DNA of 64,000 nucleotides from CAVVAH01 sp963746175 (GTDB lineage: Bacteria > Actinomycetota > Actinomycetes > JACCUZ01). The DNA lies in NCBI GenBank assembly GCA_963746175.1, contig CAVVAH010000001.1, forward strand, positions 310,001-374,000, read 5' to 3'. Below are positions 7,707 through 17,392 of this stretch, piece after piece. Both the position numbers and the translations under genes were made by a program. The notes below the pieces were generated by a model. That model was not told where the DNA came from. It saw nothing but the letters and a program-made list of their open reading frames with translations, and did not search any database. The number at the start of each line of letters is the position of its first letter. Position 1 is the stretch's first letter.

Positions 7707-10150
7707 CGACGAAGATGTTCGGGGAGCCGGTGCTGCGGGTCGAGGACCCGAAGCTGGTCACCGGCACGGCGCACTACCTCGACGACCTGGGCCAGGACGC
7801 GCTCGGCGTGGCGTTCGTCCGCAGCCCGCACGCGCACGCCCGCGTCGTCGAGATCGACGCGAGCGGCGCGCTCGAGGTGGACGGCCTGGTCGCGGTCTAC
7901 ACCTACGACGACCTGCTGGCCGCCGACGAGGCGGAGGGTACGACGGTCGCGGAGCCGCTTCCGCTGCTCATCCCGCACCCGGCCCTGACGTCGCCGCGCA
8001 CCGGCTACCCGCTGGCTCGCGACGAGGTCAACCACGTCGGCGAGGCGGTGGTGATGGTCGTCGCGGCCGACCGCTACCTGGCCGAGGACGCGGCCGAGCG
8101 GGTGCTCGTGACCTACGACGTGCTCCCGCCGGTGGTCGGCGTCGACAACGCCCGGCGCGCCGACCGCACGGTGCACGACGACGTCCCCGACAACGTGGCC
8201 GCGCACCTGCTCCAGGAGGTCGGCGACGTCGACGCCGCCATGGCCGCCGCACCGCACACGCTGTCGCTCTCCCTGGACGTCGAGCGCAGCGCGTCGATGC
8301 CGATGGAGGGCAAGGGCGTGCACGCCCGCTGGGACGCTGCGGACGGGTCGATGCGCGTGCACTCCTCGACCCAGACCTCGACGTCGGTGCGCGCTGCGGT
8401 CGCCGCCCGGCTGGCCCTGCCGCTCGGCAAGGTCGAGTGCGTCGCGCCGATGGTCGGCGGCGGATTCGGCGTGAAGATCGTGCACCCCTGGCCGGAGGAG
8501 GTGCTGGTGCCGTGGGCCGCCAAGCGGCTCGGCCACGAGGTCAAGTGGGTGGAGGACCGCCGCGAGCACTTCGTGTCGTCGGCCCACGAGCGCCAGCAGC
8601 TGCAGGAGGTGACGGTCGGCTACGACGACGACGGCCGGATCCTCGCGCTGGACGTGCGGTTCTGGCACGACAACGGCGCCTACACGCCGTACGGCGTCAT
8701 CGTGCCCATCATCACCGGCACCCAGCTGCTCGGCCCGTACAAGCCCGGCACCTACCGCTGCGAGTGGTGGTCGCTCTACACCAACACCGTGATCGTGACG
8801 CCCTACCGCGGCGCCGGCCGGCCGCAGGGCGTCTTCCTCATGGAGCGCACGGTCGACGCGATCTCCGACCGGCTGGGGCTGGACCGCGCCGAGGTGCGGC
8901 TGCGCAACTTCATCACCCCGGACGAGATGCCCTACGACCACCACCTGACGTTCCAGGACGGCCGGCCGCTGATCTACGACTCCGGGGACTTCCCGGCGTC
9001 GCTGCAGAAGCTCAAGGACCTCGTCGGCTGGGACGCGGTCCTGGCAGACGCCGAGGCGGCGCGGGCCGCCGGCCGCAAGGTCGGCGTCGGCCTCGCCTGC
9101 TACGTCGAGGGCACCGGTGTCGGGCCGTACGAGGGCGCCCACGTCGTCGTGGAGACGTCCGGCAAGGTGAAGGTCGCGACCGGCCTGACCACCCAGGGGC
9201 AGGGCCACTTCACGTCGTTCGCGCAGATCGCCGCCGACGAGCTGGGCGTGCCGCTCGAGGACGTCGAGGTCGTGACCGGCGACACCCGCCGATTCGGCTA
9301 CGCCGTCGGCACCTTCGCGTCGCGGGCGGCGGTCATGAGCGGCAACGCCATCGCGCTCGCCTCCCGCAAGGTGCGCGCGAAGGCGCTGCGGATCGCGGGC
9401 GACGCCCTCGAGGCCGACCCCGACGACCTGGAGATCGTGGCCGGGATGGTGCGGGTCAAGGGGTCGCCGCACGCGACGATCCCGCTGGCGACCGTGGCGG
9501 TGCTGTCCAACCCGCTCCGCTACGCGTTCGACGAGGCGTCCAAGGCGGCCACCCAGTTCGCCACGGGCGACACCAGTGGTCCGCCCGTGCCCGACGACGA
9601 GGAGCCGGGGCTCGAGGGCACCGACTACTACTCGCCGACGCAGGCGACGTTCGCCAACGGCATGCACGCCGTGGTGGTCGAGACCGACCCGGACACGGCC
9701 GAGATCCACGTGCTGCGGTACTGCGTCGTGCACGACTGCGGCCCGCTCATCAACCCGATGATCGTCGAGGGCCAGGTGCACGGCGGTGTGGCGCAGGGCG
9801 TCGGCGGCGCGCTGTACGAGCGGATGCACTACGACGAGAGCGGCCAGCTGCTGAACGCGTCGTTCATGGACTTCCTCATGCCTTATGCCTCCGAGGTGCC
9901 GCGCATCGAGATCGACCACCTGGAGACGGCGTCACCGCTCAACCCGCTCGGCATCAAGGGCGCCGGCGAGGCGGGAGTGATCCCGTCGGCGGCGGTGTTC
10001 GCCGCGGCCATCGAGGACGCCGAGGGCTTCCCGATCACGCGGATGCCGATCTCGCCGTCCGAGCTGTTCGAGCTGCGCCGCCGGCACGCGGCCGGCGACA
10101 TCCCGGCGCTGCACCGGCGCCGGACCGAAGGCAAAGGGGAGCAGTCGTGA
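7703..10150 (+). CDS. Molybdenum hydroxylase large subunit, form-II CoxL/xanthine dehydrogenase-like
   Basis: 815-residue molybdopterin-cytosine-dinucleotide-type catalytic subunit. Features in order: DPKLVTGTAHYLDDL near residue 15, VGGGFGVKI near 251 (molybdenum-site loop), the active-site loop TPYRGAGRPQG near 367, TGLTTQGQGHFTSFAQIAADELG near 493, and the C-terminal GAGEAGVIPSAAVFAAAIEDA with the conserved Glu. True carbon monoxide dehydrogenase (form I) has AYRCSFR; PYRGAGR is the form-II type, so CO oxidation should not be assumed. GTG overlaps the preceding TGA. The nearby permease and AllFGH genes make a purine or related N-heterocycle an attractive but unproven substrate. Confidence 0.92.
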
Positions 10151-10797
10151 AGGTCACCGGTTCGGCCACCCTGCACGCGCCGCGCGAGCAGGTCTGGGCA
10201 GCGCTCAACGACCCTGCCGTGCTGGTCCGAACCATCCCGGGCTGCCACCAGCTGGAGGAGGTCGGCCCGGACACGTACCGGATGACGCTCACCGCCGGCG
10301 TCGCGTCGATCAAGGGCAGCTACCAGGGCGACGTCGCGCTCACCGACCAGGAGCAGCCCGGCGCCTTCACCCTGCGCGCCTCCGGTGCCGGCGCACCCGG
10401 GACCGTGTCGGCCGACGTGCGGGTCACCCTCAGCGAGGCGGACGCCGGCACGACCCGGCTCGAGTACGACGCCGACGCGGTCGTCGGCGGCATGATCGGC
10501 GGCGTCGGCCAGCGGGTGCTCACGGGCGTCGCGAAGAAGACGGCCGGCGAGTTCTTCGCCGCCGTCGACGACGTCCTGACCGGCAAGGCACCCTCGGTGC
10601 CGGCCCCGCGGGGGGAGGCGACCGGCGTCGCGGCGGGGCTCCCCGCGCCTGCCTCGGGCGTCTACACCGCGCCCGGTGGTGGCGCCGCCTCGACCGGCGC
10701 GCTGAGCAGCGACTTCGTCAAGGGTGCCGTCTTCGGGGCCGTCGTCGCCCTGCTGGGTGCCCTCGTCGGCGCTCTGGGAGCCCGCCGCCGCGGCTGA
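10147..10797 (+). CDS. CoxG-like SRPBCC protein with C-terminal membrane anchor
   Basis: 216 residues: an N-terminal SRPBCC (START-like) domain of about 150 residues (MKVTGSATLHAPREQVWAAL..., PGCHQLEEVG), a Pro/Ala/Gly linker, and a final transmembrane helix FVKGAVFGAVVALLGALVGALG with an RRRG tail. CoxG in Oligotropha tethers CO dehydrogenase to the membrane, and this protein has the same layout. GTG overlaps the TGA of the large subunit, so it belongs to the operon. A role as membrane recruiter of the molybdenum enzyme is inferred from the family. Confidence 0.88.
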   Translation: MKVTGSATLHAPREQVWAALNDPAVLVRTIPGCHQLEEVGPDTYRMTLTAGVASIKGSYQGDVALTDQEQPGAFTLRASGAGAPGTVSADVRVTLSEADAGTTRLEYDADAVVGGMIGGVGQRVLTGVAKKTAGEFFAAVDDVLTGKAPSVPAPRGEATGVAAGLPAPASGVYTAPGGGAASTGALSSDFVKGAVFGAVVALLGALVGALGARRRG

Positions 10798-10886
10798 CCC
10801 GGGACCCCCCCAGCTCGTGGTCACTCCTCTCAGAGCAGCCAGGACAGGGCGGCAGCACGTGCCGGCGTGGTCGCCGTCGGCCGCTC

Positions 10887-10920
10887 TAGGTTCAGGCCCG
10901 CGACTTCGTCACATCGGAGG
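10887..10920 (+). promoter_or_regulatory. Candidate promoter and strong SD before the GGDEF-EAL region
   Basis: TAGGTT at 10887-10892 resembles an actinobacterial -10 element, and GGAGG at 10916-10920 lies six bases before GTG 10927. This is the best start signal in the 180 bp after the cox-like operon, yet GTG 10927 is not in the GGDEF-EAL frame. Confidence 0.35.
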
Positions 10921-10926
10921 TCTGTC

Positions 10927-11043
10927 GTGAGAATTCCCGAGCGTGCGAAGACATCCAGTCCCGCGGAAACGCGCCGTTGCGCTCGCGGAGAGCCGCGGGA
11001 CGGTGGGAATCCGCTCGTGGCTCCGGCTGCCCAGGCGGTCTGA
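10927..11043 (+). CDS. 38-codon ORF with strong SD; leader peptide or displaced true start
   Basis: GTG 10927 after GGAGG opens a 38-residue frame (MRIPERAKTSSPAETRRC...) ending at TGA 11041-11043. The GGDEF-EAL frame continues past it in another phase. Either this is a leader ORF, or a single-base indel near 11030-11043 has split the true N-terminus from the main gene. Other genes here carry such indels, so the second reading is plausible. No family is recognised. Confidence 0.3.
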   Translation: MRIPERAKTSSPAETRRCARGEPRDGGNPLVAPAAQAV

Positions 11044-11117
11044 CCAGCGCAACCGACGGCGCGGCGCGTGCACGAGTACTCGTGCTGCAGGCCGCCCGGT
11101 GCCGTCGCACCGTCAAG

Positions 11118-13457
11118 GTGCTGCGCGAAACGCCCGATGTGTCCGGGGTGGGGTACCTCGCGAGCGCGCCGAGGCCGGCCTCCGCGCGGCAGGTCGCAGC
11201 GGCCCTGGTCGTGTCGGCGCTGGCCGGGCTCGCCGTCGCCGGGGTCGGTCTGGTCGACGGCGAGGCTGCCGTCCCCGTCGGCGCGGTGGTGTCCGGCCTG
11301 AGCGCGGTGCTCGGCGGGCTGGCTGTCGCCCACCGGGCCATGCCGGACCCGGCGGCGTCGCTGCGCCTCCGGCTGCGGCGTCCGGAGCTGTTCGGGCTGC
11401 TCATCGGCGCTGCGTCGGTCGTGTGGGGAGCCGGCCAGCTGCTCCTCGGGCTGCTCGTCACGCGGGGTGCGCACTACCCCAGCGCGGGTGACGTGCTCAG
11501 CGCGGTGGCCGGGCCCCTCGCGATCGCCGGGCTGGCCCTCGCGCCGCGCCGGGCCGCCGAACCGCTGGCCGGTCTGCGCCTCACCGTGGACGGTCTGCTC
11601 ACCGGCGCCGCGGCCGCCGCCCTGGTCTGGCGGCTGGGCTTCATGGACCGGGTGGACGCCGGAAGCGCCCTTGTGGGCGCGACGATCATCCTGGTCGAGC
11701 TGTCCGTCGCCGCCTTGCTGTTCATCGCGGCTCTCCGGGAGCTGGACCGTGGGATGGTGCTGGCGGCCGCGGGCGTGGCCGTCTTCGTGACCTCGGACAT
11801 CGCCACCCAGCACGCGGTCATCGTCCCCGGCGGCACCTGGCCGTGGCCGGCGATGGCCCTGACCTGTGTGGCCTGGCCGCTGGTCTGCGCCGGGTTGCTG
11901 CACGTGTGCGCGCACCCGCCGGACCTCACCGACCGCCAGCGCCCGGCGGCGGAGCGCCGCCGAAGCATCGGCACGACCGTGGTCACCACGCTGCTGTTCC
12001 TCGGCGTGCTCGCCAGCCTGCTGCACGACCCGCACCTGGACCCGGTCACGCTGGTGCTGCTCGGGGTCGTGGTGGCGGCGATGGCGGCCGGCGGCGTCGT
12101 GCAGGCGAGGCAGAGCGGTGCCCTCCTGGCGCGGCTCGGTGACCTCGCCTACCGCGACGCGCTCACCGGGCTGGCCAACCGGCGGGCTCTGCTGGAGGCG
12201 CTGCGCGCCGCCGAGCCTGGCCGTCGCGACGGTCCGGTCTGGCTGCTCACCGTGGACCTGGACGGCTTCAAGGGTGTGAACGACCTCCTCGGCCACGCGG
12301 GCGGCGACGAGCTGCTCGTGCGGGCGGCTGAGCAGCTCGCTGCGGCCAGCCCGGGCGCTCTCGTGTACCGCCTCGGCGGGGACGAGTTCGCCGTGCTGCT
12401 GCACGGCAGCGACGCCGACGCGGTGCGGCTGGGCGAGCGCCTGGTCGTCGCGGTCCGGCTGGCCGCGCTCAGCGTGCCGGGCGTGGGACGGATCGCGCTC
12501 AGCGGCAGCGTCGGGGTCTCGGCCGTGGACGACCCGCGCGAGCCGCTGGTCGCCCTGTCGCAGTCCGGCACCGCCATGCACGCGGCCAAAGCCGCCGGCC
12601 GCAGCCGGTGCGTCACGTACGCCGGGGTGGTGGCCGCCGGGTCCGAACGGCGCCGTCTGGTCGAGGTGCGGCTGCGCGAGGCCCTGCGGCTGCGGCAGCT
12701 GACCATCCACGCGCAGCCCATCGTGCGGCTGGCCGACGGCGTGATCGCCGGTCTGGAGGTCCTGGCCCGCTGGACCGACGAGGAGCTCGGCCCGGTCTCG
12801 CCGGCAGAGTTCGTCGAGATCGCGGAGGCGTCCTCCCTCATCGTCCCGCTCGGCGACCAGGTCCTCGACATGGCCGTGCGCGCGGCCGCCGATCTCCAGG
12901 TCGACGCGCGCGACCTGACCCTCGGCATCAACGTGTCACCCGTGCAGCTGCGGGTGCCCGGCTTCGCCGACTCGGTGCTGACCCGGCTCGCGGCCCACGG
13001 CATCCCGCCCAGCCGCATCGTCGTCGAGGTGACCGAGCAGGTGTTCGTCGCCGAGAACGATGCGGCGGAGCTCGAGCTCGCCCGGCTGGTCGCGGGCGGT
13101 GTCGTGGTGGCCGTCGACGACTTCGGCTCCGGCGCCGCCTCGCTCGGCTACCTCCGCCGGATCCCGGCGCGGATCCTCAAGCTGGACCGAAGCCTGGTCG
13201 CCAGCATGCTGCGCGACCCCCGGTCCGCCGCGATCGTGACCTCGATGTCCTGGCTCGGTCGTGAGACCGGGCTCGACGTGCTCGCCGAGGGCATCGAGGA
13301 CGAGGCGACCGCGACCGCGTGCCGTGATGCGGGCATCCTGTTCGCCCAGGGCTGGCTGTGGGCGCGCGACGTCCCGCTGGACCAGGTGGACGAGGCGATC
13401 GCGGCCCTCGGCGGCGCCCCGCGGCCAGCAGCCGACCCGGTCGGCGTCAGCGGCTGA
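11118..13457 (+). CDS. Membrane-bound GGDEF-EAL cyclic-di-GMP protein
   Basis: About 779 residues from GTG 11118. The start is uncertain: the frame is open to 10977 and GTG 11082 is also possible. About ten hydrophobic segments (residues ~20-330) precede a GGDEF domain (LAYRDALTGLANRRALLEAL, then LGGDEFAVLL, intact) and an EAL domain (EVLARW in place of EALxRW, NVSPVQLR, VEVTEQ, VDDFGSGAASLGYL, LKLDRSLV, VLAEGIED, QGWLWARDVP). Both catalytic sites look usable, and no RxxD inhibitory site is seen before GGDEF. It would make and/or degrade c-di-GMP at the membrane; direction cannot be read from the sequence. It overlaps trmB tail-to-tail by 11 bp. Confidence 0.88.
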   Translation: MLRETPDVSGVGYLASAPRPASARQVAAALVVSALAGLAVAGVGLVDGEAAVPVGAVVSGLSAVLGGLAVAHRAMPDPAASLRLRLRRPELFGLLIGAASVVWGAGQLLLGLLVTRGAHYPSAGDVLSAVAGPLAIAGLALAPRRAAEPLAGLRLTVDGLLTGAAAAALVWRLGFMDRVDAGSALVGATIILVELSVAALLFIAALRELDRGMVLAAAGVAVFVTSDIATQHAVIVPGGTWPWPAMALTCVAWPLVCAGLLHVCAHPPDLTDRQRPAAERRRSIGTTVVTTLLFLGVLASLLHDPHLDPVTLVLLGVVVAAMAAGGVVQARQSGALLARLGDLAYRDALTGLANRRALLEALRAAEPGRRDGPVWLLTVDLDGFKGVNDLLGHAGGDELLVRAAEQLAAASPGALVYRLGGDEFAVLLHGSDADAVRLGERLVVAVRLAALSVPGVGRIALSGSVGVSAVDDPREPLVALSQSGTAMHAAKAAGRSRCVTYAGVVAAGSERRRLVEVRLREALRLRQLTIHAQPIVRLADGVIAGLEVLARWTDEELGPVSPAEFVEIAEASSLIVPLGDQVLDMAVRAAADLQVDARDLTLGINVSPVQLRVPGFADSVLTRLAAHGIPPSRIVVEVTEQVFVAENDAAELELARLVAGGVVVAVDDFGSGAASLGYLRRIPARILKLDRSLVASMLRDPRSAAIVTSMSWLGRETGLDVLAEGIEDEATATACRDAGILFAQGWLWARDVPLDQVDEAIAALGGAPRPAADPVGVSG

Positions 13458-14127
13458 CCCGGCGCGCCGCGAGGTCGGCGGCCGGCCGGCCCGCGTCTGT
13501 CCCGCGCCGCTCGAACCGGGTCGTGGGCCGCCAGGGCGGGTCGGTGGCCACGAGCAGTGGTTCGGCCGCCAGCACCGCGGCGGCCTGCGCGGCGTACGCC
13601 GGGACGTCCGTGGCCACGTGCAGGACCCCGTCGTCGGCGAGCCGGTCGGCGACCAGCGCCGCGAAGCCGGCGTCGACCAGTCGACGCTTGACGTGCCGGG
13701 CCTTGGGCCACGGGTCCGGGAAGAAGACCCGGACCGCGGCCAGCGAGGCCGGCGGCAGCGACCCGCGCAGCAGCACGGTCGCGTCGCCGTCGGCGACCCG
13801 CACGTTGGTGAGCCCGGCCGCGTCGACGAGGCGCAGCAGGTTGCCCTGACCGGGCGTGTGCACGTCGACGGCCAGCAGGTCGAGGTCCGGCTGCGCGGCC
13901 GCCATCAGCACGGTCGCCTCGCCCATGCCGAAGCCGATCTCCAGCACCACCGGTCCGCGCCGGCCGAAGAGCGACGGCAGGTCCAGCGGCGTCCCGTCGA
14001 CGGCGAGGCCGAGGCGCTGCCAGTGGCTGTCGAGGGCCGCCCGCTGACTGCTCGTGACCCGGCTGGCGCGGCGCTTGAAGCTGCGTACCGGCCGGTGGCC
14101 GTCGAGCGCGGCAGTGTGCGGGTTCAC
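13447..14127 (-). CDS. trmB: tRNA (guanine-N7-)-methyltransferase
   Basis: 226-residue SAM-dependent enzyme that methylates G46 in tRNA variable loops. The SAM motif is VVLEIGFGMGEATVLMA near residues 60-76; LLAVDVHTPGQGNLL near 84, FFPDPWPKARHVKRRLV near 135-151 (the TrmB signature) and TTRFERRG near the C-terminus complete the pattern. The N-terminal RPVRSFKRRASRVT is typical of the family. GTG start overlaps the TGA of the upstream MmcQ-like gene. Length is normal. Confidence 0.95.
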   Translation of the reverse strand: MNPHTAALDGHRPVRSFKRRASRVTSSQRAALDSHWQRLGLAVDGTPLDLPSLFGRRGPVVLEIGFGMGEATVLMAAAQPDLDLLAVDVHTPGQGNLLRLVDAAGLTNVRVADGDATVLLRGSLPPASLAAVRVFFPDPWPKARHVKRRLVDAGFAALVADRLADDGVLHVATDVPAYAAQAAAVLAAEPLLVATDPPWRPTTRFERRGTDAGRPAADLAARRVSR

Positions 14128-14477
14128 CGCTCCATCGTCGCAGCCGAGCGCATCCGCCAGGCGTCGGTCACCAGCTCGGTCAGCCGCTCGAGGTCGACCG
14201 CATCGAGCCGCAGCATGACCAGGGGCCAGCCGTCGTAGCCGGCGGTGGTGAAGAACACCTCCGGCTCGCCCTTGAGCAGGGCCTGCTTCTCGGCCTCGTC
14301 GCCGACGAACAGCACCGCGACGTCGGTGCGGATCACCCGCCGCTGACCCGGCACGCGCTCGGGGTAGGACCAGACGAAGCCCTTGCCGCCGACCCGGAAG
14401 TCGAACCCCTCGCTGTCGATCTCGACGACGTCGGGCAGGGAGAGCGCCAACCGGCGTACGTCGTCCGCGTCAGCCAT
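14124..14477 (-). CDS. MmcQ/YjbR-family protein
   Basis: 117-residue MmcQ/YjbR (DUF419) family protein. These small CyaY-like-fold proteins are thought to bind DNA or ligands, and no enzymatic role is established. Recognisable are ALSLPDVVEIDSEGFDFRVGGKGFVW at the N-terminus and FFTTAGYDGWPLVMLRLDAVDLERLTELVTDAWR at the C-terminus. ATG 14477 overlaps the upstream kinase gene by 8 bp, and its TGA overlaps the trmB GTG, so it belongs to the kinase-mmcQ-trmB operon. Confidence 0.8.
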   Translation of the reverse strand: MADADDVRRLALSLPDVVEIDSEGFDFRVGGKGFVWSYPERVPGQRRVIRTDVAVLFVGDEAEKQALLKGEPEVFFTTAGYDGWPLVMLRLDAVDLERLTELVTDAWRMRSAATMER

Positions 14478-15366
14478 CGGAGGAACCGAGCCCAGGGCCG
14501 GTCCGCGTGACCGACAGCGCGGCGGCGGCGTTGGCCCGGCCCGCCGCGGCGACGGGGTCGAGGCCGGCCGCGAGCCCGGCGAGGAAGGTGCCGGCGTGCA
14601 CGTCGCCGGCACCGTTGGTGTCGACCACCTGCTCGGCCCGGACGCCGGGGACGGCGACGGCGTCGGCCTGCCGGGTCGCGACGACGCAGCCGTCGGCGCC
14701 CGTCCGGACCACCGCGCCGGCGAGCGCCGCGTGGCCGCGCAGGAGTGCCGCAGCAGCCTCGCCCGGGTCCTGACGGCCGCTCCACGTCGCCGCCTCGCGG
14801 GCGTTCAGGCTCAGCCAGCCGGTCCGGCGCAGCACCCGGTCCAGCACCGCCGCATCGAGGTCCGCGACCAGCGGCCCGGGGTCCAGCAGCACGGTGACGT
14901 CCGGTGGCAGCACCGCCACGGTGTCGGCGACAGCCGCCGCGTGCGGGTACGCAAGGTCGTAGCCGGACAGGTAGAGGTGGTCCCCGGGACGGATCTCGAG
15001 CATCCCGAGCTGGTCGGGCCGCAGCCGGCCCTCGGCTCCGACCGTGGTCGCGAAGGTCCGTTCGCCGGTGCCGTCTACGAGGACCACGCAGAAGCCGGTG
15101 TCCTCCTGCGGGGTCGGCGCCAACAGGGCCGGCACGCCGTGCGTGGCGAGCGCCGCGCGGACCAGGTCGCCGAAGGGTCCGGTGCCGTGGCCGCCGCCGT
15201 ACACCGACGGCAGACCCGCCACGGTGGCGGCGACCAGGACGTTGAGGCCGCCGCCGACCGCTGTGGTCGAGGAGGTCGCGAGCACGTCGCCACCGGGCTC
15301 CGGCACTGCCGGGACGGTGAGCACCAGGTCGACCACGATGCTGCCGAGACCGACGAGGCGGCTCAC
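14470..15366 (-). CDS. PfkB-family sugar/nucleoside kinase
   Basis: 298-residue ribokinase-family kinase that phosphorylates a sugar or nucleoside with ATP. The N-terminal signature GGGLNVLVAATVAGLPSVYGG (near 38-58) and the C-terminal signature VDTNGAGDVHAGTFLAGLAAGLD (near 246-268, with the catalytic Asp of NGAGD) are clear. Substrate specificity cannot be read. GTG 15366 overlaps the TGA of the ADP-ribosylglycohydrolase gene, a pairing often seen with ADP-ribose or nucleoside metabolism, so ADP-ribose or ribose salvage is a reasonable guess. Confidence 0.88.
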   Translation of the reverse strand: MSRLVGLGSIVVDLVLTVPAVPEPGGDVLATSSTTAVGGGLNVLVAATVAGLPSVYGGGHGTGPFGDLVRAALATHGVPALLAPTPQEDTGFCVVLVDGTGERTFATTVGAEGRLRPDQLGMLEIRPGDHLYLSGYDLAYPHAAAVADTVAVLPPDVTVLLDPGPLVADLDAAVLDRVLRRTGWLSLNAREAATWSGRQDPGEAAAALLRGHAALAGAVVRTGADGCVVATRQADAVAVPGVRAEQVVDTNGAGDVHAGTFLAGLAAGLDPVAAAGRANAAAALSVTRTGPGLGSSDG

Positions 15367-16376
15367 GGAACCGCCCCGGCCCGGAGGGCGAGCAGACCGT
15401 CGACGAGCGGCTCGAGATCGAGCCCGTTGACCGAGCGCACCGTCGCGACGGCGTCCTCGGGCAAGGCGGACGCGCCCGCGCAGGCGCCGACCATGGCGAC
15501 TGCCATCGCGGCGACGGTGTCGCTGTCGCCGCCCAGCCGGGCCGCCAGCAGCCCGGCCCGCCAGGGATCGGCGGGGGAGTGCGCGGCCACCGCGAACGCC
15601 GCGGGCACCGACTCCTGGGTGGCCACGCCGGTCCCGACGAGGCCGTCGACCAGGTCGAGCAGGGCCGAGTCGGTGCAGCCACGGGTCAGGTCGAGCGCCC
15701 AGCCGATCCGGCGGCCCACGTCGGCACCCGGCACGTAGCTGCCGCAACCGCGAGCCCATGGCGGCGGCCCGCAGGCCGAGCGGAACGGCGTCCTCCCACG
15801 CGGCGCCCTCGACCCCGGCACTCACCACGGCCGCCACCGCGCATGCCCCGGCGTTGGCGACAGTGGTGTCGTGGGTCAGCCGGTCGAGGTCGGCGACCGC
15901 GGCGCACAGCCGGCTCGAGGGGCTCCGGTGGGACGGCGACACCGACCGGCGCCACCCGCATCGCCGCGCCGTTCGTGTCGCCCCAGCGACCGGTGGTCCC
16001 CACCGGCGCGCCGTCCGCCGACCAGGCGCAGGGCGCGCAGCGTCGAGGGACCGAGGAGGTCCGCCGACCCGGCCCGCTCCATCCGCTCCTGCCAGGCCAG
16101 CAGCCGGGCGGCCAGCAGCCCGGGGTCGACCCGCCCCCCTCCCTCGACGAGCAGCTCCGCCACGACCACCGCCTGGTCGGTGTCGTCGGTGACGTGGCCG
16201 GCGGGCAGGCCCGCGCTGATCTCGTTCTCCGGCGGTCCGGGACGGAACCCGTCGGGCCCGTCGCCGTACAGCGCGGTGACGAGGGACCGCGGCATCGCCT
16301 GGGTCGGCATGCCGAGGGCGTCACCCACCGCCAGCCCGAGCAGCGCGCCGAGCGCGCGGTCCCGACGCCCGTCCAC
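15363..16376 (-). pseudogene. ADP-ribosylglycohydrolase family gene with three frameshifts
   Basis: Segments in three frames assemble one ADP-ribosylglycohydrolase-fold protein of about 338 residues. N-terminal: RALGALLGLAVGDALGMPTQA, then GHVTDDTDQAVVVAELL (the metal-binding DDT). Middle: TGRWGDTNGAAMRVAPVG. Then LTHDTTVANAGACAVAAVVSAG, and finally AARLGGDSDTVAAMAVAMVGA with the C-terminal GGDSDT metal motif. Frame breaks fall near 16012, 15915 and 15740. All metal ligands are present, so the breaks may be sequencing indels rather than decay. Such enzymes remove ADP-ribose from proteins or small molecules. GTG 16376 is the likely start. Confidence 0.75.
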
Positions 16377-16433
16377 GCCCGCATCATGCCGCGCGCAGCG
16401 TCCCTTGGGTGGCGCAGGTGGCACAGTGTGGGG

Positions 16434-17357
16434 ATGCGCGCCTTCACCGCCGCGGCCGTCCAGGTGGCCCCGCTGCCCGGCCCGCTCACGGCCGAGTCGA
16501 TCAAGGGCAACCAGGCTAAGGCCGCCGACTGGGTCACCCGCTGCGTCGAGTCGACCGGCGCCGAGCTCGTCGTGCTGCCCGAGTCGGTGACCACCGGGTT
16601 CACCCCGGGGACCGGCCCCGACGAGCTCTGGGACCTGGTGTCCGAGGTGCCCGGCCCGGTGGTCGAGCCCCTCCAGGAGACCGCCCGCCGGCTCGGTGTG
16701 CACGTCGTCGTCGGCACGTACGAGCGCGGTGCCGAGCGCGGCGTCGTCCACAACGCCTCGGTGCTGCTCGGCCGGGACGGCGCGGTCGCCGGCGTCTACC
16801 GGAAGACCCACCCGTTCTGCACCGAGACGCGCTCCCGCGGGGGCTGGGTCACCCCGGGCGACGAGGTGAGCGTCGTCGAGACCGACCTCGGGAGGATCGG
16901 CCAGATCATCTGCTTCGACGGCGACTACCCGGAGCTGTCCCGGATCACCGCGGTGCGGGGCGCGGAGGTCATCGTCCGGCCGTCCGCCCTGCTGCGCTCC
17001 GCCGACATCTGGGAGCTCACCAACCGGGCGCGCGCCTACGACAACCACGTCTACGTGGTGGGGGCCAACGCCACCGGGGCCGACCCGGCAGGCGTCCTGT
17101 ACTTCGGCAACTCGATGGTCGTCACGCCCACCGCCGAGGTGGTCGCCCGGGCCGCGAGCCACGAGTGCTGGGTGAGCGCCCGGCTCGACCCGCGCACCGC
17201 GATGTCGTCGCTGACGCCGGGCTCGAGCGTGCCGCAGGTGTTCGACCACCTCGCGGACCGCAACCTCGACCTCATCGCGCGGTACGCCGACGACCTGGTG
17301 CGGCCGGCCCGCACGTCGTTCCCGCACGCCGAGCCGCACGGGGAGCCGATGGACTGA
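16434..17357 (+). CDS. Nitrilase-superfamily carbon-nitrogen hydrolase
   Basis: 307-residue amidohydrolase of the nitrilase superfamily, cytosolic. The catalytic triad is visible: Glu in VVLPESVTTGF (near residue 49), Lys in YRKTHPF (near 123) and Cys in IICFDGDYPE (near 160). The substrate (amide, nitrile or N-carbamoyl compound) cannot be decided; the hydantoinase-like genes downstream make an N-carbamoyl amide possible. The start ATG 16434 follows GGGG. The gene ends 35 bp before palindromic repeat A, with the anti-sigma gene convergent. Confidence 0.9.
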   Translation: MRAFTAAAVQVAPLPGPLTAESIKGNQAKAADWVTRCVESTGAELVVLPESVTTGFTPGTGPDELWDLVSEVPGPVVEPLQETARRLGVHVVVGTYERGAERGVVHNASVLLGRDGAVAGVYRKTHPFCTETRSRGGWVTPGDEVSVVETDLGRIGQIICFDGDYPELSRITAVRGAEVIVRPSALLRSADIWELTNRARAYDNHVYVVGANATGADPAGVLYFGNSMVVTPTAEVVARAASHECWVSARLDPRTAMSSLTPGSSVPQVFDHLADRNLDLIARYADDLVRPARTSFPHAEPHGEPMD

Positions 17358-17392
17358 GCGGGTGCCGGCTGGGCCGCCCGCGCGTGGTTGAG

